Part shown: in pieces, positions 44,401 through 52,112 of the stretch | How positions within the stretch are numbered: position 1 is the first letter of the stretch | Layout: every line of letters starts with the position of its first letter | Origin: CAYVKM01 sp964452045 | GTDB taxonomy: Bacteria; Calditrichota; Calditrichia; RBG-13-44-9 | Direction of reading: 5' to 3' | DNA: 64,000 nt | Assembly: GCA_964452045.1 (NCBI GenBank) | Contig: CAYVKM010000006.1 | Location: forward strand, 1-64,000 | Notes under the pieces: generated by a model | What the model was told of the DNA's origin: nothing | The model's database searches: none | What the model saw: only the letters and a program-made list of their open reading frames with translations | Position numbers and translations under genes: made by a program

Positions 44401-44518
44401 AATTGGTTCCCGGGTATATTTTATTGGGATCCTGCTCCGGTTTGATGTGGCATGGCCAAATAACTATTTCAGATCAGGGAAACCAATGTATTATTGGTCA
44501 TTAGGTCTTGATTTTTAG
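41408..44518 (+). CDS. Large exported protein: HELVH metallopeptidase-like domain, PD40 propeller and outer-membrane barrel
   Basis: This 1036-residue protein has signal cleavage at LAFG/QFG. Residues about 20-270 resemble gluzincin 'peptidase MA-like' domains, with a zinc motif at His134-Glu135-Leu-Val-His138 and the downstream WVSEGLAEFAS, whose Glu is the expected third ligand. Residues about 290-570 are PD40/TolB propeller repeats (AYISDRNGYQNVYLM, FSPDGKKLVM, WSPDGSRIAFVG, WSPDSRYIAFVSD, FSPDGKKIAFISD). The last 350 residues are a BamA/D15-like barrel (FFLGGMDNWINYKY; REGNRFFLMNLEFRFPL; WSLGLDF). All key peptidase residues are present, so activity is plausible. It would anchor a periplasmic peptidase/propeller to the outer membrane; substrate and role are unknown. 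It is monocistronic, with a strong ribosome site (GGGGGAAAG) and terminator. Confidence 0.82.
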   Translation: MRFKSLFSFVSVFLLTSLAFGQFGQNKVQYKNFEWYFIQSKHFDIYYYEGGKELAEFTAEVAEKAYEQISRDYSYDIKERIVFVVYKSHNDWQQTNVVLSYLEEGVGGVTELYKNRIVVPFEGSYEQFRHVIHHELVHGVMNDLLYGGSIQTLVRGEVVPVPLWVSEGLAEFASVGWETRTDMIVRDAVQTGYIPPVQYMEYIMPYQAGNSVWRYIAETYGRQKIGEILNKSRGRIGFQQVLKSSIGQDYEGLTEKWHRYLRKLYAPEENNRMVPKEFSKQLTDHKKLNNFLNLSPAISPQGDKIAYISDRNGYQNVYLMSAIDGKEIKTLVDGQRSESFEELHFLRPGMSFSPDGKKLVMTAKSGAWDALYIIDVNSGESEKYLMEMDGAFTTSWSPDGSRIAFVGNKNQKSDIYLFDLNTHTVEAMTNDIFTDDQPSWSPDSRYIAFVSDRGDYLSKDEIPADFDMGEYDYEYRDVYILDTQTKQIERRTNTPWEEGFPIFSPDGKKIAFISDESGIFNVYLQDLETAEYYPVTNIMSGILQIGWDKNANKLVYTSFYQGGFDIYMLNNPLELKPLKLELTDYAKSRRAENVPVYAINWYEEHPEEQQKKGEEVKELEGEQPADYSRYVFGSYRTSEPPKKPKIITLPEEKLVDENGDYRARKYKVKFSPDIVTGAAGYNTFFGVQGYASFAFSDLLGDHKIFLNASLWADLRNSTFSVLYYYLKRRINFGIGGYHLVYLISDYYFSAIRYRNYGTVFIVSYPFNRYKRLDFNLIWDNVNLEYLDFYSDVQKVNTVLPEIQYVHDNVLWGFQWGVLAPVSGSRYNLSARFSPKYNNTSLEFTTFKVDYRRYFMLSQKYQFAVRGYFGASFGKNATRFFLGGMDNWINYKYVDRRRLGTIEDVFYSDYITPLRGAIYYEREGNRFFLMNLEFRFPLIEYLQLGLPPIGIFNIRGSAFLDIGSAWQQSGDIWNVDGFRGVSRLPNGQKQFQDLVSGYGIGSRVYFIGILLRFDVAWPNNYFRSGKPMYYWSLGLDF

Positions 44519-44545
44519 ACACCATTAAGGTTTAAATTATCAAAA

Positions 44546-44575
44546 GCCTGTTTGAGCGATCAAGCAGGCTTTTTT
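44546..44575 (+). terminator. Rho-independent terminator
   Basis: A 10-bp stem GCCTGTTTGA/TCAAGCAGGC (one G-U pair) with a 4-base loop is followed by six T, after the large propeller-barrel gene. Confidence 0.85.
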
Positions 44576-44672
44576 ATTGCCGGATTGGAAGCTAAAATCA
44601 AATAATAATTTTGGTCACTTCCTATGCCGGTATTATATTCTTTTAGTTATTCATCTGAAAAACGTAATATCG

Positions 44673-46034
44673 ATGGCTAAGAGTCGTACAATATTTATCT
44701 GCAATAACTGTGGATACGAAAGTTTGAAATGGGCCGGGAAATGTCCGGAATGTGGACACTGGAACAGTTTTGAGGAAGTTGAAAAAGTAAGTGCCGGTTC
44801 TTCCCAGAAAAAGCCTTCTTCTTCAACCATTCCAGGTATTTTGTCGGAAATAAAATTTGGTCAGCAGGAGGATAGAATAATAACCGGGATGCGGGAGTTA
44901 GACCGGGTGCTTGGGGGTGGTATCTATCCTGCTTCGGTTAATCTGATTGCCGGGGATCCGGGAATCGGGAAATCCACTCTACTGCTACAGCTGGCCGGTC
45001 TGCTGACCCGAAAAAATATTTCCACACTTTATATCACTGGTGAGGAATCGCTCCACCAGATTCGCGGGCGTTATGAACGCCTGGGATTGAACGATCTTCC
45101 CATTCCAGTGCTTGCTGAAACGGAGTTGGAAAATATTTTGGTTCAAATTGAAAAAGATTTTCCCAGGGTGGTAATTATCGATTCAATACAATCCATTTAT
45201 TCTTCCCATATTTCCGGTGCACCAGGAAATGTGGGACAGGTCAGGGAATGTGCGGCAAGACTATTCAGATCGGCAAAAGAAAATAATTGGTCACTTTTTC
45301 TGGTTGGTCATATTACCAAGGAGGGGGGAATTGCCGGCCCGAAAATCCTGGAGCATATGGTGGATGTGGTTATCTATTTCGAAGGGGATTCGCTTTACCG
45401 CTATCGTATCTTGCGCTCATTAAAAAACAGATTTGGCGCTACCAATGAATTGGGATTATTCTACATGGAAAAAGAAGGATTAAAAGAGGTGGACAATCCT
45501 TCCAAACTTTTTCTTTCCAATGGCCAGATTTCCCAGCCGGGCACCAGTGTGATTTGCAGCTTTGAAGGAACCCGGCCCATCCTGGGCGAGATTCAGGCAT
45601 TAGTGTCCCGCTCGAATTATGGTGTACCGCAGCGAACGGTAAGTGGATTCGACCAGCGCCGGCTGGCCCTGATTCTGGCCATTCTGGAGAAACATTGTGG
45701 TTTGAATTTCGGTTTTCAGGATGTTTTTGTAAAAATTGCCGGAGGCCTTCGCATTGATGATCCTGGTATTGATCTGGGAATTGCCTGCGCAATCTATTCC
45801 AGTTTAACCGACAGACCGCTTCAAGATTCGGCAGTTTACATCGGAGAACTTGGATTAAATGGGGATATTCGTCCGGTCTCACAACTGGACAGAAGAATTC
45901 AGGAAGCGATTCATCTGGGATTCAGGCATGTTTATATTTCTTCAATGGAGGATAAAAATGTCCGGCAGCCGCAAATTATCAGGATCAGAAATATCCGGGA
46001 AATTATTCAGCCCCCCAAATCAGGTAATAAGTAA
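44673..46034 (+). CDS. radA: DNA repair protein RadA
   Basis: RadA is a RecA-like ATPase/helicase that promotes branch migration in recombination. The 453-residue protein has the N-terminal zinc finger (CNNCGYESLKWAGKCPEC), Walker A GDPGIGKSTLL, Walker B VVIIDSIQS, the RadA-specific KNRFGATNE motif and a C-terminal Lon-like domain (SGFDQRRLALILAILEKHCG; GGLRIDDPGIDLGIA). The ATG at 44673 is chosen because the zinc finger begins nine residues later; a longer open frame upstream is not needed. An NHL-repeat gene starts 7 bases after the stop. Confidence 0.96.
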   Translation: MAKSRTIFICNNCGYESLKWAGKCPECGHWNSFEEVEKVSAGSSQKKPSSSTIPGILSEIKFGQQEDRIITGMRELDRVLGGGIYPASVNLIAGDPGIGKSTLLLQLAGLLTRKNISTLYITGEESLHQIRGRYERLGLNDLPIPVLAETELENILVQIEKDFPRVVIIDSIQSIYSSHISGAPGNVGQVRECAARLFRSAKENNWSLFLVGHITKEGGIAGPKILEHMVDVVIYFEGDSLYRYRILRSLKNRFGATNELGLFYMEKEGLKEVDNPSKLFLSNGQISQPGTSVICSFEGTRPILGEIQALVSRSNYGVPQRTVSGFDQRRLALILAILEKHCGLNFGFQDVFVKIAGGLRIDDPGIDLGIACAIYSSLTDRPLQDSAVYIGELGLNGDIRPVSQLDRRIQEAIHLGFRHVYISSMEDKNVRQPQIIRIRNIREIIQPPKSGNK

Positions 46035-46041
46035 ACGGAGA

Positions 46042-46977
46042 ATGATAAATTTGAAATATCTGCCATTAACTTTGTTGATCTACTTTTTATTTTTATCGGG
46101 TGGATTTACCCAGGAATCTCTCGTCCCGGAACAAATCGATGGCTGGCAGCTAAATTCAGTTGTTACCGGTGATATTACCCCCTCCGGGGTGTTTCGGGAA
46201 AATGTTGCCATGGATTTGGATTCGGAGGGTAACCTGTATATTGTCGACCGGGGCAGAAACCGCCTGGTGAAATTTTCCCCGGAAGGTTTTTTTCTGCATG
46301 AGGTTGGAGGCTTTGGAGATGGAGCTGAGGAATTTAATGATCCCCGGGACGTGGATGCCCATTTAACCCTTAATATCTATGTGGCGGATTACAATAACGA
46401 TCGGATTGTACGTTTCGACCAAAGATTGAATTATTTGAATGAATTTAAATCGAGTGAAGACAGTCCAATCTTCTTCGAAAGACCCTTGAGTGTCGCGGTC
46501 TCAAATCAGTATGATATCTTTCTGCTGGATGACCTTAACAAGGAGGTCATCAAAATTAACCGGTTCAATCAGCCATTAATTGCTTTTGGCAATGCTTCGG
46601 ACAATCTGGGACAATTGTTAGGACCTTATCAACTGGCAATCAGTCAGAAGAACGAGGTTTATGTCACTGACCGGTTGCAGAAAGCAGTGGTTATTTTCGA
46701 TTATCTGGGCAATTTTAATATGGAACTGACACACCCGGAATTTCAGGATCCCAAAGGGATTGATATCGATTTTTATGATCAGCTTGTGATTACCGATCCC
46801 ATAGCCCGAAAAATATTTTTTTTCCGGGATCATTCATCTTTTATCCAGGAACTTGATCTAAAACCTGCCGGTTTGATTCCCGTTGATGCGTTTTACTGGC
46901 AGCCCCGGGGTAAAAAGATTGCCTATCTGTACATTCTTACCTCACAAAAATGCCTGGTCTTTACCAAAAATCTGTAG
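46042..46977 (+). CDS. Exported NHL-repeat propeller protein
   Basis: This 311-residue protein has a signal peptide (GGFT/QES) and six NHL-type blades: GNLYIVDRGRNRLVKFSPEG, then NIYVADYNNDRIVRF, DIFLLDDLNKEVIKI, EVYVTDRLQKAVVIF and QLVITDPIARKIFFF. NHL propellers are protein- or RNA-binding scaffolds; exported ones are usually protein-binding. The start at 46042 is taken because it opens the signal peptide; a GGAG lies unusually close. Although only 7 bases after radA, it has no obvious link with DNA repair. Confidence 0.83.
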   Translation: MINLKYLPLTLLIYFLFLSGGFTQESLVPEQIDGWQLNSVVTGDITPSGVFRENVAMDLDSEGNLYIVDRGRNRLVKFSPEGFFLHEVGGFGDGAEEFNDPRDVDAHLTLNIYVADYNNDRIVRFDQRLNYLNEFKSSEDSPIFFERPLSVAVSNQYDIFLLDDLNKEVIKINRFNQPLIAFGNASDNLGQLLGPYQLAISQKNEVYVTDRLQKAVVIFDYLGNFNMELTHPEFQDPKGIDIDFYDQLVITDPIARKIFFFRDHSSFIQELDLKPAGLIPVDAFYWQPRGKKIAYLYILTSQKCLVFTKNL

Positions 46978-47281
46978 TCGAATTTTCATTTTTCTTAATT
47001 TCCAAACTACAAATTTTTTAAGATCCGCTGTCGATAATTTCCTGACAGGGAATTGAATGCCCTCAGATTTTTAGTGTGAATTGGTTCTTTTGTTTGACCC
47101 GGGTGCGATTCGTGATTATTATGCAAAAGAGGAAACTATCCGGATGGTTAATAATTGAATTATATATCCGGATACACAAAAAACACTTTTTATTCGCAGA
47201 CATACAGTCTTAAATTAAGAATTAAAGATAATATTTGAATACAATTTAACATATATCAAGAAACGCGATTGAGGATCAATT
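46978..47281. other. Intergenic region upstream of rny with paired ATCCGGAT palindromes
   Basis: There are about 300 AT-rich bases. Two identical 8-bp palindromes ATCCGGAT (47138-47145 and 47166-47173) lie 20 bases apart and could be a paired operator. A short CTGTC/GACAG hairpin lies further upstream. I found no convincing -35/-10 pair. Confidence 0.35.
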
Positions 47282-48898
47282 ATGAATACATTAGTAATCA
47301 TTGCTGCAGGTCTCATTGGTTTGGTCATTGGGGCCGTGGTTTATCATTTTATTAGTCTTCGCAAAGTAAACAGCGCCGAAAAAAAGGCCAAAGAGATGCT
47401 GGATAATGCGGAAAAGAAAGTTGAGAAAATGGAACGGGAAGCTTATCTCTCTGCCAAGGAGAAACTGTATCAGGAAAAAAATCAGTTTATTAAACAGATG
47501 AAACAACAGGAAGGCAATTTTAACAAGAATGAAGAACGGCTTCGGCAGAGGGAGAAAGAGCTGAGAAAGCTGGGAAATAAATATCAGGAAAAAGAGTGGC
47601 AGACCAAAAAACGTGAGCAGGAGCTGATTAAATGGGAACAGAGCATCAATGAGAAACAAAAAGAAGTTGATGCCCTGAAAGAAAAAGAAATCATCACGCT
47701 GGAAAGTTTGAGTGGATTGAATAAAGAAGATGCAAAAAAGTTGTTGATGGATAATATGATTTCCCGGGCGCGGGCGGAATCCGCCCAAATGATCCTAGAT
47801 ATAAAACGGGAAGCCGAAGAGCGGGCACGCTGGGAATCCAAAGAAATTATGGCATTTGCTATAGAACGGATGGCAACCGAGTACACCATGGAATCCACTC
47901 TTATTACGGTGGAACTGCCCAATGACGACTGGAAGGGTATTATCATCGGGAGGGAAGGACGCAATATTAAGGCATTTGAAGCGGCCACCGGGGTGAAGGT
48001 GATTGTGGACGATACGCCCGAAACCGTGGTTATGTCCAGTTTCGATCCGGTTAAACGGGAGATTGCCCGGATTGCCATGGAGAAGCTGATCAGAAATAAA
48101 AACATCAATCCTAAAGCTATCGAAACCGAAGTGGAGAAAGCCACTAAAGAAGTGGAAGCCAGCGTAAAGAAGGCTTCGGAAGAAACCTTGCAGGAATTGA
48201 AGATCAAAAATGTCCATCCGGAGATGCGGGAATATCTTGGGCGGTTGAAATATCGAACCAGTTATGGGCAGAATATTCTGCAGCATTCCAAAGAAGTTGC
48301 CTGGCTGGCCGGAGGAATGGCTGCAGAACTTGGGCTGGATGTTGAACTTGCCAAAAGAGCAGGTCTTTTTCATGATATTGGAAAGGCAGTAAGCGGGGAT
48401 TCGGAAGGGAGTCATGTGTCTATTGGTGTGGAAGTAACCACTCGTTGCGGTGAACATCCGGTAGTCATCAATTCCGTCCTGGCCCATCATGAAGAAGCGG
48501 AACCGATCTCACCGATTTCGGTGCTGGTAACTGCGGCAGATCGCATTAGCGGTGCCCGCCCCGGCGCACGGCGGGAATCTCTGGAAGCTTATGCAGAGCG
48601 GATTACTAAACTGGAAGAGCTGGCAAACTCATTTGAAGGGGTGGGTAAAACCTACGCACTCTCTGCCGGACGCGAAATCCGGGTGATGATATTGCCCGAG
48701 AAGCTTTCCGACAACGAGACAAAATTGCTGGCATCGGATATTGCCCGTAAAATTAAAGAAACCATGGAATATCCGGGTCAGATTAAAGTAACAGTGATCC
48801 GGCAAACCATTGCCAATAGTTTTACCGATGAATTTCTTCCCGGACAGAATGGGAAGAAAGCCGAACCGGTTTTAAACGAATCTACGAATCCTAACTAA
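47282..48898 (+). CDS. rny: Ribonuclease Y
   Basis: RNase Y is the membrane-anchored endoribonuclease that initiates mRNA decay. The 538-residue protein has an N-terminal transmembrane helix (about residues 4-22), a long coiled coil (about 30-200, rich in Lys/Glu), a KH domain (GIIIGREGRNIKAFEAATGV) and an HD domain with HSKEVAWLAG and FHDIGKAVSG supplying the metal-binding His-Asp. The GAGGATCAATT leader gives a good ribosome site. Length and order are fully typical. The next gene starts 14 bases later. Confidence 0.96.
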   Translation: MNTLVIIAAGLIGLVIGAVVYHFISLRKVNSAEKKAKEMLDNAEKKVEKMEREAYLSAKEKLYQEKNQFIKQMKQQEGNFNKNEERLRQREKELRKLGNKYQEKEWQTKKREQELIKWEQSINEKQKEVDALKEKEIITLESLSGLNKEDAKKLLMDNMISRARAESAQMILDIKREAEERARWESKEIMAFAIERMATEYTMESTLITVELPNDDWKGIIIGREGRNIKAFEAATGVKVIVDDTPETVVMSSFDPVKREIARIAMEKLIRNKNINPKAIETEVEKATKEVEASVKKASEETLQELKIKNVHPEMREYLGRLKYRTSYGQNILQHSKEVAWLAGGMAAELGLDVELAKRAGLFHDIGKAVSGDSEGSHVSIGVEVTTRCGEHPVVINSVLAHHEEAEPISPISVLVTAADRISGARPGARRESLEAYAERITKLEELANSFEGVGKTYALSAGREIRVMILPEKLSDNETKLLASDIARKIKETMEYPGQIKVTVIRQTIANSFTDEFLPGQNGKKAEPVLNESTNPN

Positions 48899-48912
48899 AA
48901 ATATAGGTGGTT

Positions 48913-49368
48913 ATGTCCGACAATTCCCAGGAATCTGTTCATGCGCTTATTATGGCGATGCATAATGAGCTCGATACCATACAAATCTACGAGCATATTT
49001 TAAAATATTTAAAAGATTCCAAAGCTCGTGAGTTACTTCACCGTTTGATTGTGGAAGAACATAACCATGAGCAGGAGATAAAGGAAAAAATATTGTCGGC
49101 CGGAGGCGAGGTTCCTCAACCGGATACCAAACCCCACGAAGATTTTCCCAACCGGGAACAGCTTCTGGATCTGGAATTGGAGAATTGCAGTATTTCCGAA
49201 CTGGTAAATCTGGCCATTGAGAATGAACGGATGAGCCGGGATTTTTATCTGGCCCAGCAGGACAGGGCCACCTCGCCGGAGGTGAAGGCGGTATTTAAAT
49301 GGCTGGTGGAGCAGGAGGATGAACACATCCGAAATCTTAAAGCGGAGTACGGTGAATTACTCGGTTGA
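48913..49368 (+). CDS. Ferritin-like/rubrerythrin-type diiron protein
   Basis: This 151-residue protein is predicted to be a four-helix bundle. It carries two Glu-based diiron half-sites with family spacing: helix HNELDTIQIYEHIL with EEHNHEQEI, and helix IENERMSRDFY with EQEDEHIRN. It is related to the ferritin-like domain of rubrerythrin but lacks the C-terminal rubredoxin Cys4 domain. Such proteins handle iron or reduce peroxide; the exact reaction is unknown. ATG at 48913 is chosen over a GTG two codons earlier. It follows rny at 14 bases, so it is probably co-transcribed. Confidence 0.82.
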   Translation: MSDNSQESVHALIMAMHNELDTIQIYEHILKYLKDSKARELLHRLIVEEHNHEQEIKEKILSAGGEVPQPDTKPHEDFPNREQLLDLELENCSISELVNLAIENERMSRDFYLAQQDRATSPEVKAVFKWLVEQEDEHIRNLKAEYGELLG

Positions 49369-49466
49369 TCCCCTTCCCCCAATATCTGCATGATTTGTAA
49401 TATTCTTGATATTTCCATTAGTTATTTAAGACCTATATTGCGACCTTTCCTTGATTTCAATGATAT

Positions 49467-49494
49467 TTGAAATCCCAACCATAAAAATTATAAT
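49467..49494 (+). promoter_or_regulatory. Sigma70-like promoter of the MEMO gene
   Basis: TTGAAA (49467-49472) and a perfect TATAAT (49489-49494) are separated by 16 bases, about 60 bases before the ATG. Confidence 0.6.
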
Positions 49495-49553
49495 AACATA
49501 AAAATTAATTTTTTATTATATTAGAAAAGACCTGAGCAAAATTGGAATTTAAT

Positions 49554-50384
49554 ATGAATAAATCGTTTAAGATTCGGGATGCCGGAGTGGCTGGCTCATT
49601 TTATTCCCGGGACAAACTGATCCTAGAACGGGAAATGAGCATGATGCTGGAAGCGGCAAATCTCATGAAGACCGAACGACCAATTCGCGCTATTATTGCT
49701 CCCCATGCCGGCTATCTTTATTCCGGAGGTGTTGCCGCCCGGGCCTATGCTCAGATCCTTAATTCCAGTTACAAACGGGTGGTAGTCATTGCCCCGAGTC
49801 ATGAAGACTCCTTTACCTTCAACAGCATCTATCCGGGTCTGGGCTATCGCACGCCACTGGGAGAAATTCAAATCGATAACGATCTGGCTGAAAAACTGGT
49901 AGATGCCAGTGCGGAGATAAAATTTGATGAACTTGGCCATTCAAAGAATGAGCACTCGCTTGAGGTTCAACTGCCATTTTTACAATGGAGTCTGGGAAAA
50001 TTTAAATTTATACCGGTTTCCATGGGTAAACAGGAGAAACAGCAGATCGATGCGTTGGCGGCTGCCCTCTCCAAGGTGCTTTCGCCTGAGGGAACACTGA
50101 TTGTAGCCAGCACAGATCTTTCCCACATGCATCCCCAGCATGAGGCCGAATTATTAGACCAGGTAGCGATCGAATCCATAGAACGTCTGGAAGAAAACCG
50201 ACTGTGGAATGATATCCAGAATGGGCGGACAGAAATGTGCGGTTACGGCCCGGCCATTGTAGCCATAAAAACAGCCAAAGCTATGGGGGCCGGCAAAGCC
50301 AAAGTGCTTTTATACCGTAATTCAGGCGATATTACCGGGGATATGAGTGAAGTGGTCGGTTATATGTCTGCGATTATTTATTAA
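49554..50384 (+). CDS. MEMO1-family protein (AmmeMemoRadiSam system protein B)
   Basis: This 276-residue protein belongs to the MEMO family, a fold shared with class III extradiol dioxygenases. Conserved parts are IIAPHAGYLYSGG, APSHEDSF, GHSKNEHSLEVQLPFLQW and STDLSHMH, which supply the His/Asp/Cys-site residues of the family. In many prokaryotes it is encoded with an AMMECR1-like protein and a radical SAM enzyme of unknown reaction. Here the AMMECR1 gene follows but no radical SAM partner of that type is in the window. The ATG at 49554 is taken over a TTG four codons earlier. Confidence 0.92.
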   Translation: MNKSFKIRDAGVAGSFYSRDKLILEREMSMMLEAANLMKTERPIRAIIAPHAGYLYSGGVAARAYAQILNSSYKRVVVIAPSHEDSFTFNSIYPGLGYRTPLGEIQIDNDLAEKLVDASAEIKFDELGHSKNEHSLEVQLPFLQWSLGKFKFIPVSMGKQEKQQIDALAAALSKVLSPEGTLIVASTDLSHMHPQHEAELLDQVAIESIERLEENRLWNDIQNGRTEMCGYGPAIVAIKTAKAMGAGKAKVLLYRNSGDITGDMSEVVGYMSAIIY

Positions 50385-50555
50385 GATAGAATGAATTCAA
50401 AATCAGTAAAACTTCCATCGAATCCTTGAACCAGTCTTTTTATCGATTTTGATATAGATTCAAAATAAATTTTTTTGAGGTCAGGAAAATTGACGAAAAG
50501 ACAATTTTTGCTTTTGTTTTTCATATGTGTAATCCCGATTGAGGAAGGATTCGTT

Positions 50556-51173
50556 ATGAGTGATAAAATTGAGCCAATTGTCGGATTAAACAAAGATGAA
50601 AAAATATATCTTTTAGAATTAGCCCGGAATACAATTTCAGAGCTGATTTCCCACCACAAGTTTCCGGTCACCACTCCTGTTTCCGACAAGGTAAAAGAAG
50701 ATTTCGGGGTCTTTGTAACACTTCACAAAAACGGACAATTGCGGGGTTGCATCGGCTATATTGAAGGAATTAAACCTTTATACAAAGCAGTGATGGAGAT
50801 GGCCGAGTCTGCGGCGTTCCGGGATCCGCGTTTTCCCGCTGTGCGGCGGGAGGAAGTGGATGATTTGGAAATTGAAATATCGGTTTTATCGCCAGTGGTG
50901 AAGATAGAGGATGTTAAGCAAATTGAGGTGGGTAAACATGGTATTATCATTCAAAGAGGGCCGTATCAAAGAGGCCTGTTGCTGCCGCAGGTCGCTACCG
51001 AATGGGGATGGAACCGGGAGGAGTTTTTAACTCAAACCTGCTACAAAGCAGGGCTTCCCGGGGATGCCTGGAAGGACAAAGAAACGGAGATCTCAATTTT
51101 CTCTGCGGAAATTTTTAATGAAAAGGAACTGCATCTCTTAAAGAAAGATAAAAGTTCTCAACAGGAAAACTAA
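50556..51173 (+). CDS. AMMECR1-domain protein (AmmeMemoRadiSam system protein A)
   Basis: This 205-residue AMMECR1 protein has the family signature RGCIGYIEGIKPL followed by AESAAFRDPRFPAVRREEVDDLEIEISVLSP and VATEWGW. Its biochemical role is not established; it is recurrently linked to MEMO-family proteins and a radical SAM enzyme. The ATG at 50556 after GAGGAAGG is preferred over an open frame beginning 81 bases earlier. The 171-base gap from the MEMO gene is larger than usual for this pair. Confidence 0.92.
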   Translation: MSDKIEPIVGLNKDEKIYLLELARNTISELISHHKFPVTTPVSDKVKEDFGVFVTLHKNGQLRGCIGYIEGIKPLYKAVMEMAESAAFRDPRFPAVRREEVDDLEIEISVLSPVVKIEDVKQIEVGKHGIIIQRGPYQRGLLLPQVATEWGWNREEFLTQTCYKAGLPGDAWKDKETEISIFSAEIFNEKELHLLKKDKSSQQEN

Positions 51174-51274
51174 TTTGATCACTTTGGAATGGATCCATTT
51201 AAAAATTAGAAACTTCTGAAAAATTTTGTTTAATGTTCAATGAACTTAGGCAAAAGAAAGATTACTCTTATCTT

Positions 51275-51360
51275 GTCATTCCGGCCTCCGAGCCGGAATC
51301 TCAAGATAATTAATGGTTTATATTATAGGGCGGTAGATCCCGGATCAGGTCCGGGATGAC
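51275..51360. repeat. Palindromic dispersed repeat (GTCATTCCGG family)
   Basis: The outer arms GTCATTCCGG (51275-51284) and CCGGGATGAC (51351-51360) pair with one mismatch. Each half holds its own small hairpin (CCGGcctccgagCCGG and CCCGGatcaggtCCGGG). The sequence is of the GTCATTCCGG...CCGGGATGAC type common as dispersed repeats in bacterial genomes. It sits in the gap between the AMMECR1 and lemA genes. Confidence 0.75.
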
Positions 51361-51454
51361 ACTTTTATATCAGATTTTTTCTCTAAAAAGAATTTTTCAG
51401 AAGTTTTAAATTAGCTGAATTTATAAATAAGACTTTTCGAAAGGGTATACTGTC

Positions 51455-52045
51455 ATGGGTAAATGGATATTATTAGGGATCGTAGCTGTTCTGATTATCA
51501 TTCTGTTTTGGGGTGTCGGTATCAGAAATCATATGGTCGATCTGGAAGAGCAGGTAAACTCCAGCTGGGCACAGGTGCAAAATCAGTATCAACGTCGATA
51601 CGATCTGATTCCGAATCTGGTTGAAACTGTCAAAGGATTTGCCGCCCAGGAGAAATCGGTGCTGCTGGGTGTCACCGAAGCCCGAGCCAAGGCCGGGGGA
51701 ACTATAAATGTTTCACCCGACGTCCTTAACAATCCCCAGGCCTTTGCCCAGTTCCAGCAGGCACAGGAGGGATTGGGAGCAGCACTCCAGCGATTGATAG
51801 TGGTTATTGAGCGCTATCCGGAATTAAAGTCCGACCAAAATTTTCTGCAGTTGCAGGCGCAGCTCGAAGGAACGGAAAACCGGATTTCGGTTGAGCGCAG
51901 ACGATTCAACGAGCAGGTGCAAATCTATAATCAGTATATTCGCCGAATTCCAAATTCACTGGTTGCCGGTATCGCCGGCTTCCCGCGTAAAGCATATTTT
52001 CAGGCAGTTGGTCAGGCGGAAGAAGCGCCCAAGGTGCAGTTTTAG
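51455..52045 (+). CDS. lemA: LemA-family membrane protein
   Basis: This 196-residue LemA-family protein has one N-terminal transmembrane helix (about residues 4-22), followed by a long helical domain with the family signature LEEQVNSSWAQVQNQYQRRYDLIPNLVET and ENRISVERRRFNEQV. LemA proteins are widespread, of unclear function, and are often next to a TPM/YgcG or Htpx gene, which is not the case here. It ends at a strong bidirectional terminator. Confidence 0.94.
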   Translation: MGKWILLGIVAVLIIILFWGVGIRNHMVDLEEQVNSSWAQVQNQYQRRYDLIPNLVETVKGFAAQEKSVLLGVTEARAKAGGTINVSPDVLNNPQAFAQFQQAQEGLGAALQRLIVVIERYPELKSDQNFLQLQAQLEGTENRISVERRRFNEQVQIYNQYIRRIPNSLVAGIAGFPRKAYFQAVGQAEEAPKVQF

Positions 52046-52056
52046 GTTGAATATGA

Positions 52057-52092
52057 AAAACCCTCCATCTTTGTTCTGATGGAGGGTTTTTG
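52057..52092. terminator. Bidirectional terminator between lemA and the GCS2-type ligase gene
   Basis: A 13-bp stem AAAACCCTCCATC (52057-52069)/GATGGAGGGTTTT (52078-52090) with an 8-base loop is flanked by A and T runs. It serves the two convergent genes. Confidence 0.9.
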
Positions 52093-52112
52093 TTGAAAAG
52101 AAAGTTCCAATA

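Noticed and set aside
47584..48490. Long antisense open frames across rny
   Set aside because: They mirror the conserved KH and HD domains of RNase Y and have no ribosome sites or families.
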